Positions 1 through 4,803 of a stretch of DNA of 5,288 nt are shown here, in pieces. Source of the stretch: Massilia sp. UBA2709 (lineage in GTDB: Bacteria > Pseudomonadota > Gammaproteobacteria > Burkholderiales > Burkholderiaceae_D); NCBI GenBank assembly GCA_002354135.1, contig DEKZ01000164.1, positions 997 through 6,284 of the forward strand, written 5' to 3'. Under the pieces are notes generated by a model that saw only the letters and a program-made list of their open reading frames with translations, was not told where the DNA came from and searched no databases. The first letter of the stretch is position 1. Each line of letters begins with the position of its first letter. A program made the position numbers and the translations under genes.

Positions 1-16
1 GGGGGGGGCGGGGGGG
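1..16. other. Terminal G run, probable sequencing or assembly artefact
   Basis: Fifteen of the first sixteen bases are G, with one C at position 9. In the sucA frame this gives a row of prolines directly after the normal family sequence KSLLRNKDAGS, where SucA proteins usually continue with leucine and a helix. Runs of G at read or contig ends are a known artefact of two-colour Illumina chemistry, where no signal is called as G. A real low-complexity sequence cannot be excluded from this window alone. Confidence 0.7.
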
Positions 17-2411
17 AGCCGGCGTCCTTGTTACGCAGCAGCGACTTCGGCGTGAAGATCACCAGCGGCTTGCGGAACTGGCGCACCATCTGGCGGCGCA
101 GCAGGTGGAAGATCTGGGCGGCCGTGGTCGGCTGCACCACTTGCATGTTGTTGTCGGCGCACAGCTGCAGGAAGCGCTCGATGCGTGCCGACGAGTGCTC
201 CGGACCCTGGCCTTCGTAGCCGTGCGGCAGCATCATGGTCAGGCCCGATGCGCGGCCCCACTTCGCTTCGCCCGAGGCGATGAACTGGTCGATGACGACC
301 TGGGCGCCGTTGACGAAGTCGCCGAACTGGGCTTCCCAGATGGTCAGGGTGTTCGGTTCGGCGGTCGAGTAGCCGTACTCGAAGCCGAGCACCGCTTCTT
401 CCGACAGCACCGAGTCGATCACGGTGAAGTTGGCCTGGTTTTCCGAGACGTTGGCCAGCGGCAGGTAGATGCCCTGGTCCCAGCGCTCGCGGTTCTGGTC
501 GTGCAGCACGGCGTGGCGGTGCACGAAGGTGCCGCGGCCGGCATCCTGGCCCGACAGGCGCACGGCATAGCCGGAAGCCAGCAGCGAGGCGAATGCCAGG
601 TGCTCGCCCATGCCCCAGTCGAGGTTCATCTCGCCGCGGCCCATGGCGGCGCGGTCGTTCAGGACCTTCTCGACCAGCGAGTGCGGCTTGAAGTTTTCCG
701 GCACCTTGGTGATGCGTTCGGCCAGGCGCTTCAGTTCGGTCAGCGGCACGGCGGTGTCGGCGGCGTCGGTCCACTTCTTGTTCAGGAACGGCGCCCAGTC
801 GACGGCGTACTTGCCCTTGAAGTTGGTCAGGACCGGATCGACGGTGTGCTTGCCGGCGTCCATCGCGGCGCGGTACTCGGCGACCAGCTGGTCACCTGCT
901 TCTGCCGGGATGGTGCCCTGGGCAGCCAGCTTCTCCGCGTACAGCTTGCGGGTGCCCGGGTGCTTGGCGATCTTCTTGTACATCAGCGGCTGGGTCAGGG
1001 CCGGGGTGTCCTGCTCGTTGTGGCCCAGCTTGCGGTAGCAGACGATGTCCACGACCACGTCCTTGCCGAACTCGGTGCGGTAGTCCATCGCGATCTGCGA
1101 GGCCAGCACGACCGCTTCCGGATCGTCGGCGTTCACGTGCAGCACCGGCGCTTCGATCATCTTGACCACGTCCGAGCAGTAGATGGTCGAACGCGCGTCG
1201 CGCGGGTCGGAGGTGGTGAAGCCGATCTGGTTGTTGATGACGATGTGGACCGTGCCGCCCGTGCCGTAGCCGCGGGTCTGGGCCAGGTTCAGGGTTTCCA
1301 TGACCACGCCCTGGCCGGCGAATGCGGCGTCGCCGTGCACCAGGATCGGCAGCACTTCCTTGCCCTTGCGGTCGCCGCGGCGTTCCATGCGGGCCTTGAC
1401 CGAGCCTTCGACGACCGGGTTGACGATCTCGAGGTGGGACGGGTTGAAGGCCAGCGACAGGTGGACCGGGCCGCCCGGGGTCGAGATGTCGCTCGAGAAG
1501 CCCTGGTGGTATTTCACGTCGCCTGCCGGCAGGTCGTCGGCGTGCTTGCCTTCGAATTCTTCGAACAGGTCGGCCGGGCTCTTGCCCAGGGTGTTGACCA
1601 GCACGTTCAGGCGGCCGCGGTGGGCCATGCCGATGACGATTTCCTGCACGCCCTTCTCACCGGCGCGCTGGATCACTTCGTCGATCGAGGCGATGAAGGA
1701 TTCGCCGCCTTCCAGCGAGAAACGCTTGGCGCCGACGTACTTGGTGTGGAGGTAGCGCTCCAGGCCTTCGGCCGCGGTCAGGCGCTCGAGGATGTGCTTT
1801 TTCTTGTCGGCGGTGAAGGCCGGGGTCGAGCGGGTCGACTCCAGGCGTTCCTGCAGCCAGCGCTTTTCCGCCGGATCGCTGATGTACATGAACTCAGCGC
1901 CGATCGAACGGCAGTAGGTGTCGCGCAGCCAGTTCAGGATGTCGCGCAGGGGCGCGGTTTCCTTGCCGAAGTAGGTGTTGCTGATGGTGAAGACGGTGTC
2001 GAGGTCCGCTTCGGTGAAGCCGTAGAAGCTCGGGTCGAGTTCCGGCAGGGGCGGACGTTCCTGGCGCTGCAGCGGGTCGAGGTTGGCCCAGCGGGAGCCG
2101 AGGTAACGGTAGGCGGCGATCAGCTGGGTCACGGCGACGCGCTTGCGGCCGAGTTCAGCGTCCGGGGAGGCGATCACGGTGCGGATCGGGCCCTGTTTCG
2201 CGCGTTCGGCGAACGAAGCGACCACCGACGAGTGGACCACGTCCGGGCGGTTCGATCCGTCAACCGCGGGCACGTGCTGCATCTGGTCGAAATAGGCGCG
2301 CCAGTTTTCCGGAACCGATCCCGGATTGTTCAGGTACGCTTCGTATAACTCTTCCACGTACGGCGCATTACCGCCGAACAGGTACGAGTTCGCATTCTGT
2401 TGCTGCATCAT
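1..2411 (-). CDS. sucA: 2-oxoglutarate dehydrogenase E1 component, 3' end missing
   Basis: This is the thiamine-diphosphate-dependent E1 subunit (EC 1.2.4.2), which decarboxylates 2-oxoglutarate and passes the succinyl group to the lipoyl arm of E2 in the cytoplasmic TCA-cycle complex. The frame is open from ATG at 2411 for 803 codons and leaves the window before a stop. The E. coli protein is about 930 residues, so roughly 130-150 C-terminal residues are missing. The N-terminal segment (SYLFGGNAPYVEELYEAYL, residues 9-27) is the usual E2-binding E1 N-terminus. The active-site motif HRGRLNVLVN starts at His264. FNPSHLEIV follows at about 322-330. The cofactor motif GDAA (360-363) and NN (393-394) are about 30 residues apart, as expected for binding Mg-thiamine diphosphate. 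Two ATG codons are adjacent (2411, 2408); the first is chosen and either fits the ribosome binding site. The last codons before the edge read Gly-Ser-Pro-Pro-Pro-Pro, which is unlike the family and coincides with the terminal G run. sucB and lpd would be expected downstream, outside the window. Confidence 0.97.
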   Translation of the reverse strand, partial: MMQQQNANSYLFGGNAPYVEELYEAYLNNPGSVPENWRAYFDQMQHVPAVDGSNRPDVVHSSVVASFAERAKQGPIRTVIASPDAELGRKRVAVTQLIAAYRYLGSRWANLDPLQRQERPPLPELDPSFYGFTEADLDTVFTISNTYFGKETAPLRDILNWLRDTYCRSIGAEFMYISDPAEKRWLQERLESTRSTPAFTADKKKHILERLTAAEGLERYLHTKYVGAKRFSLEGGESFIASIDEVIQRAGEKGVQEIVIGMAHRGRLNVLVNTLGKSPADLFEEFEGKHADDLPAGDVKYHQGFSSDISTPGGPVHLSLAFNPSHLEIVNPVVEGSVKARMERRGDRKGKEVLPILVHGDAAFAGQGVVMETLNLAQTRGYGTGGTVHIVINNQIGFTTSDPRDARSTIYCSDVVKMIEAPVLHVNADDPEAVVLASQIAMDYRTEFGKDVVVDIVCYRKLGHNEQDTPALTQPLMYKKIAKHPGTRKLYAEKLAAQGTIPAEAGDQLVAEYRAAMDAGKHTVDPVLTNFKGKYAVDWAPFLNKKWTDAADTAVPLTELKRLAERITKVPENFKPHSLVEKVLNDRAAMGRGEMNLDWGMGEHLAFASLLASGYAVRLSGQDAGRGTFVHRHAVLHDQNRERWDQGIYLPLANVSENQANFTVIDSVLSEEAVLGFEYGYSTAEPNTLTIWEAQFGDFVNGAQVVIDQFIASGEAKWGRASGLTMMLPHGYEGQGPEHSSARIERFLQLCADNNMQVVQPTTAAQIFHLLRRQMVRQFRKPLVIFTPKSLLRNKDAGSPPPP

Positions 2412-2417
2412 TCTTGC

Positions 2418-2426
2418 TCACCTTTC
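2418..2426 (-). promoter_or_regulatory. sucA ribosome binding site
   Basis: Read on the minus strand the bases are GAAAGGTGA, a good match to the anti-Shine-Dalgarno sequence. It ends 6 nt before ATG 2411 and 9 nt before ATG 2408, so both starts are usable and the choice changes the protein by only one methionine. Confidence 0.85.
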
Positions 2427-2427
2427 T

Positions 2428-2463
2428 TCGCGCTTCGCGAGTATGGGGCGGGTTAATCTAACC
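2428..2463. repeat. Two 13-bp inverted repeats in the sucA leader
   Basis: TCGCG-CTT-CGCGA (2428-2440) and GGTTA-ATC-TAACC (2451-2463) are both perfect 5-bp inverted repeats with a 3-bp centre, and their centres are 23 bp apart. A further GGTTA half-site lies at 2484-2488. In the sucA mRNA the first could form a small GC-rich hairpin one base upstream of the ribosome binding site. Alternatively they may be operator sites near the sucA promoter. The symmetry is seen directly; any function is inference, and such short palindromes can occur by chance. Confidence 0.4.
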
Positions 2464-2643
2464 TTCCGCGACACGGCCTGACCGGTTAGCGGATCGCACT
2501 TACTACATCAAGTTGTGGGGGAAGGACGTATTACAAGGCAAACGGGGTCCCGGCTGCCTGTCGTAGGCAAACCTGGCCCGTAACATTGTAACGCAAGCGC
2601 CGTAGGCAGGCGGGCTCTGACGGCAGAAATTAATTATTTCAAT

Positions 2644-2672
2644 TTGTAAAGCCACATCTTGTAAGCCACACG
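2644..2672 (+). repeat. Imperfect tandem direct repeat upstream of the operon promoter
   Basis: TTGTAAAGCCACATC (2644-2658) is followed directly by TTGTAAGCCACACG (2659-2672), two copies differing by one inserted A and by their last bases. Relative to the predicted transcription start at 2725 they span about -81 to -53, a position used by activators that bind as direct repeats. No specific regulator can be named from the sequence. Confidence 0.5.
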
Positions 2673-2689
2673 CGCACCGCATTGCGCTG

Positions 2690-2718
2690 TTGACCAGGTA
2701 AATGATAATCGTTATCAT
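2690..2718 (+). promoter_or_regulatory. Predicted sigma-70 promoter of the PepSY-DUF2271-DUF4198-apbE operon
   Basis: The -35 box is TTGACC (2690-2695) and the -10 box is TATCAT (2713-2718), each matching consensus at five of six positions, with an optimal 17-bp spacer. Counting from the -10 box places the transcription start at about 2725, the A of the first gene's ATG. The -10 box lies inside the right arm of the Fur box and the left arm lies in the spacer, so bound Fur would exclude RNA polymerase. The transcript is predicted to be leaderless, or nearly so. Confidence 0.75.
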
Positions 2719-2720
2719 TT
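2700..2720. promoter_or_regulatory. Fur box (ferric uptake regulator operator)
   Basis: Two perfect 9-bp arms, AAATGATAA (2700-2708) and TTATCATTT (2712-2720), flank a TCG centre. The core TGATAATCGTTATCA matches the 7-1-7 Fur consensus TGATAATnATTATCA at 13 of 14 informative positions. It overlaps the spacer and -10 box of the rightward promoter and stops four bases before the ATG. Classical Fur repression with Fe(II) as co-repressor is expected, so the operon would be expressed under iron limitation. It is about 290 bp from the sucA start, which makes direct control of sucA unlikely. Confidence 0.92.
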
Positions 2721-2724
2721 GAGG

Positions 2725-3399
2725 ATGAGCTCATCTGGACCGTCCACTTCCGCTGCATCTCCCCCTTCCGCCCCGGCCTTGCCAGGGCCGCGCCGCGCCG
2801 TCTACCTGAAGCAGCTGCACCAGTGGCACTGGATCAGCTCGGCAATCTGCCTGATGGCGATGCTGCTCTTTAGTATTACCGGCTTCACCCTCAACCACGC
2901 GGCCCAGATCGAAGCCAAGCCCCAGGTCACCCGCCTGACCAACGCCGTGCCGGCGGCGCTGCTGCCGGAACTGCAGGCCTATGCCGAGCAGCATGCCGAC
3001 GCCGAGGCGCCGGTGCCGGCCAAGCTGGCCGACTGGGCCAGCGGCGCCTTCCCGGTCGACCTGCGCGGCCGCAGTGCCGAGTGGAGCGAGGAAGACGCCT
3101 ACATCGCCCTGCCGCGTCCGGGCGGCGACGCCTGGCTGCGCATCGGCCTGGACGGCAAGGCCGAATACGAGAAAACCGACCGCGGCTGGATTTCCTGGCT
3201 CAACGACATGCACAAGGGCCGCAATACCGGCGCCGTGTGGAGCTGGTTCATCGACATCTTCGCGCTCGCCTGCATCATCTTCTGCGTCACCGGATTCCTG
3301 ATCCTGAAGTACCACGCGGCCAACCGGCCGTCGACCTGGCCCGTGATCGGCCTCGGCATCGTGTTGCCGGCCGTGCTCGCGCTCCTGTTCGTTCACTAA
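2725..3399 (+). CDS. PepSY-associated transmembrane protein, probable membrane electron-transfer subunit
   Basis: This 224-residue inner-membrane protein is of the PepSY-associated TM-helix type. After a Pro/Ser/Ala-rich cytoplasmic tail (1-24) comes the family signature LKQLHQWHWIS (28-38), running into helix 1 (about 37-57, ending GFTLNH). A loop of about 110 residues, predicted periplasmic, carries a short PepSY-like part (about 120-150). The motif WLNDMHKGR (158-166) precedes helix 2 (about 172-194), and helix 3 (205-223) ends the protein. His32, His35, His58, His163 and His197 lie at helix ends, where haem ligands sit in related membrane reductases; haem binding is inference. PepSY-type proteins are one of the classes proposed to move electrons across the membrane to flavinylated partners. 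ATG 2725 is preferred over TTG 2719, which lies in the Fur box. Neither has a usable Shine-Dalgarno sequence: GAGG abuts ATG 2725, which fits a leaderless mRNA. The next gene starts after 17 bp. Confidence 0.88.
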   Translation: MSSSGPSTSAASPPSAPALPGPRRAVYLKQLHQWHWISSAICLMAMLLFSITGFTLNHAAQIEAKPQVTRLTNAVPAALLPELQAYAEQHADAEAPVPAKLADWASGAFPVDLRGRSAEWSEEDAYIALPRPGGDAWLRIGLDGKAEYEKTDRGWISWLNDMHKGRNTGAVWSWFIDIFALACIIFCVTGFLILKYHAANRPSTWPVIGLGIVLPAVLALLFVH

Positions 3400-3404
3400 T
3401 ACAA

Positions 3405-3410
3405 AGAAGG
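3405..3410 (+). promoter_or_regulatory. Ribosome binding site of the DUF2271 gene
   Basis: AGAAGG lies 6 nt before ATG 3417. It fixes that start over the longer open frame reaching back to 3081, which would overlap most of the upstream gene and place the signal peptide internally. Confidence 0.8.
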
Positions 3411-3416
3411 CACCGC

Positions 3417-3932
3417 ATGAAACTGTCCCCATCGCTCGCCGCCCTGTCGCTGCCGCTGATTTCCAGCGGCGCGGTGGCGGCCGACCTGTCCGTCAAGTTC
3501 GAACTGCCGCGGCTGAACGTGGCCGAGTACCACAAGCCCTATGTGGCGATCTGGATCGAACGCGCCGACCAGAGCGTGGCCTCCAGCCTGGCCGTGCTGT
3601 ACGACGTCAAGATGAAGAACCGCGAGGGCGAGAAGTGGCTGAAGGACCTGCGCAGCTGGTGGCGCAAGGCCGGCCGCGAAGCCACCATGCCGATCGACGG
3701 CGTCAGCGGCGCGACCCGTCCGCCCGGCGCGCACACGATGAAGTTCGACGCCGCACGCCACGGCCTGGACAAGCTGCCGGCCGGCGACTACACGCTGGTG
3801 GTCGAAGCGGCGCGCGAATCGGGCGGGCGCGAAGTCGTGAAGGTGCCGTTCAACTGGACCGGCAAGGGCAAGCTGGGCGCCAGCGCGGCGGGCAAGGATG
3901 AACTGGGCGCCGTGTCGCTCCAGATGCAATGA
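3417..3932 (+). CDS. Secreted DUF2271 protein, probable covalent FMN carrier
   Basis: This is a 171-residue DUF2271 protein. A Sec-type signal peptide (Lys2, hydrophobic stretch 5-15, then SSGAVAA) should be cleaved after Ala21 or Ala22, giving a periplasmic protein of about 150 residues. The family pattern is clear: PYVAIWIE (41-48), KWLKDLRSWWRKAGRE (73-88), then DGVSGATRPPG (94-104). Asp94-Gly-Val-Ser97-Gly-Ala-Thr100 matches the ApbE target motif Dxx(S/T)GA(T/S), with Thr100 the expected site of phosphoester-linked FMN. DUF2271 has been reported as a domain flavinylated by ApbE, and apbE lies two genes downstream. A small beta-sheet domain continues to about 150 (YTLVVEAARESGGREVVKVP), with a Gly/Lys/Ala-rich tail. 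Its likely role is a one-domain periplasmic electron carrier receiving electrons from the PepSY protein. Its stop codon overlaps an ATG (ATGA at 3929-3932), although the next gene probably starts further on. Confidence 0.92.
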   Translation: MKLSPSLAALSLPLISSGAVAADLSVKFELPRLNVAEYHKPYVAIWIERADQSVASSLAVLYDVKMKNREGEKWLKDLRSWWRKAGREATMPIDGVSGATRPPGAHTMKFDAARHGLDKLPAGDYTLVVEAARESGGREVVKVPFNWTGKGKLGASAAGKDELGAVSLQMQ

Positions 3933-3950
3933 CAGAACAGACCACAAGAC

Positions 3951-3956
3951 AGGAGA
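3951..3956 (+). promoter_or_regulatory. Ribosome binding site deciding the DUF4198 start
   Basis: AGGAGA lies 5 nt before ATG 3962. The alternative ATG at 3929, which overlaps the upstream stop, has no comparable site and would add 11 polar residues ahead of the signal peptide, so 3962 is preferred. Confidence 0.85.
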
Positions 3957-3961
3957 ATTCC

Positions 3962-4780
3962 ATGCAAAACCGCCTCACCAAGACCATCGCCCTCGGCCTC
4001 GCCCTCGCCGGCCTCTCGCTGGCCGTCCAGGCGCACAGCCCGTGGCTGCTGCCGAACACCGCCATGGTGGACGCCAAGGAAGCCTGGGTCTCGCTCGACG
4101 CCGGCATCTCGAACCAGCTGTTCGAGTTCAACCATGCGCCGCTGCGCCTGGACAACCTGACGGTCACCGATCCGGACGGCGTCACCACGAAAGCGGAAGG
4201 CGCCGTGCTGGGCAAGTTCCGCAGCACGCTCGACCTGCGCCTGCCGAAGGACGGCACCTACCGCCTGGCCATCGTCAACAACAACGTGATGGGCAGCTAC
4301 AAGCTGAACGGTGAAACCAAGCGCTTCCGCGGCGCCCAGGGCAGCCCGGGCGCGCAGGTCCCGGCCGGCGCCACCGACGTCCAGACCACGAACGTGCTGG
4401 CGCGCATCGAGACCTTCGTCTCGGCCAACAAGATGAACGAGACCGCGCTGAAACCGAGCGGCGTCGGCCTCGAGATGATCCCGGTCACCCACCCGTCCGA
4501 CCTGCGCGTCGGCGAGCCGATCCGCGTGCGCTTCCAGCTCGACGGCAAGCCTGCCGCCAACCTGCCGTTCAGCGTGATCGGCGGTACCGCCAAGTACCGC
4601 AGCGCCGCCGGCGAGCAGCGCCTGAGCACCGACGCCAAGGGCGAAGCCTCGTTCACCGTGACGGCGCCGAACATGTACTGGCTCAGCGCCGCCTTCCCGC
4701 ACGGCGAAGCCAAGGACAAGTCGCAAGCGGGCGCCAAGCGCTACACCTACGCGGCCACCTTCGAAGTCCTGCCGCAGTAA
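3962..4780 (+). CDS. Secreted DUF4198 domain protein
   Basis: This 272-residue protein belongs to the DUF4198 family, which is related to the periplasmic NikM-type components of nickel/cobalt uptake. The signal peptide has a basic start (Arg4, Lys7), a hydrophobic core 8-22 and a clear VQA cleavage site at 22-24. Cleavage there leaves His25 as the first mature residue (HSPWLLPNTA). An N-terminal beta domain (about 30-125) includes LTVTDPDG and DGTYRLAIVNN. A linker follows, then the typical segment IETFVSANKMNE and GLEMIPVTHPSDLRVGEP (His177 in its middle), and a second beta-sandwich to the end. DUF4198 proteins recur beside PepSY, DUF2271 and ApbE genes, often with iron-uptake genes. A role in binding a metal or chelate for the redox partners is inference; a structural role is also possible. 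The gene lies 29 bp after DUF2271 and 22 bp before apbE, consistent with one operon. Confidence 0.88.
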   Translation: MQNRLTKTIALGLALAGLSLAVQAHSPWLLPNTAMVDAKEAWVSLDAGISNQLFEFNHAPLRLDNLTVTDPDGVTTKAEGAVLGKFRSTLDLRLPKDGTYRLAIVNNNVMGSYKLNGETKRFRGAQGSPGAQVPAGATDVQTTNVLARIETFVSANKMNETALKPSGVGLEMIPVTHPSDLRVGEPIRVRFQLDGKPAANLPFSVIGGTAKYRSAAGEQRLSTDAKGEASFTVTAPNMYWLSAAFPHGEAKDKSQAGAKRYTYAATFEVLPQ

Positions 4781-4782
4781 GC

Positions 4783-4803
4783 AGCGGCAAGCGGCAAGCA
4801 GCA
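4783..4803 (+). repeat. 7-bp tandem repeat filling the DUF4198-apbE spacer
   Basis: AGCGGCA occurs twice in tandem (4783-4789, 4790-4796), followed by a one-mismatch third unit AGCAGCA (4797-4803) whose last A is the first base of the apbE ATG. It takes the place where a Shine-Dalgarno sequence would be, and no clear one is present. Confidence 0.6.

Larger units (their letters stand above)
2412..2724. other. Divergent intergenic region between sucA and the PepSY gene
   Basis: This 313-bp gap separates the two divergent transcription units and is visibly richer in A and T than the genes, above all at 2625-2665. The right end holds the promoter and Fur box of the rightward operon. The left end holds the sucA ribosome binding site and two 13-bp inverted repeats. 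In between are a tandem direct repeat (2644-2672), five copies of TTGTAA or its complement (2531, 2586, 2644, 2659 and, overlapping the arms of no other element, none beyond these in the promoter itself), counted more strictly as four, and two copies of CGTAGGCA (2562-2569, 2601-2608). I found no convincing leftward sigma-70 promoter: TACAAT on the minus strand (2590-2585) resembles a -10 box but has no acceptable -35 at 16-18 bp. No likely gene was seen here; a 71-codon minus-strand frame was rejected. Confidence 0.8.

Noticed and set aside
105..2348. A 747-codon open frame on the plus strand.
   Set aside because: It is codon-aligned antisense to sucA, whose protein is unmistakable. Strong G/C preference at third positions removes antisense stops, and the translation is a Val/Gly/Asp/Arg/His-rich sequence with no recognisable family.
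2585..2590. TACAAT on the minus strand as the -10 box of a sucA promoter.
   Set aside because: No acceptable -35 box at 16-18 bp and no extended -10 motif, so I do not call it.
2554..2608. Repeated CGTAGGCA with a TGCCT arm, as a possible riboswitch or attenuator in a sucA leader.
   Set aside because: The stems are only 5 bp, no known riboswitch core or U-run terminator is present, and the sucA transcription start is unknown.
2503..2718. A 71-codon minus-strand frame starting inside the Fur box, possibly a sucA leader peptide.
   Set aside because: There is no Shine-Dalgarno before its start, its first codons are the Fur palindrome itself, and the translation has no recognisable feature.
3081..3416. 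A longer DUF2271 protein starting at 3081.
   Set aside because: The extension overlaps the PepSY gene out of frame and is Arg-rich antisense-like sequence. ATG 3417 has a good ribosome binding site and begins a signal peptide.
2731..3432. A 233-codon open frame on the minus strand, opposite the PepSY gene.
   Set aside because: Its translation is of low complexity (Gly, Arg, Asp, Val) with no ribosome binding site, and it is antisense to a well-supported membrane protein.
3396..3947. A 183-codon open frame on the minus strand, opposite the DUF2271 gene.
   Set aside because: It covers the DUF2271 gene in antisense; the sense strand has a signal peptide, family motifs and a ribosome binding site, and this frame has none of them.
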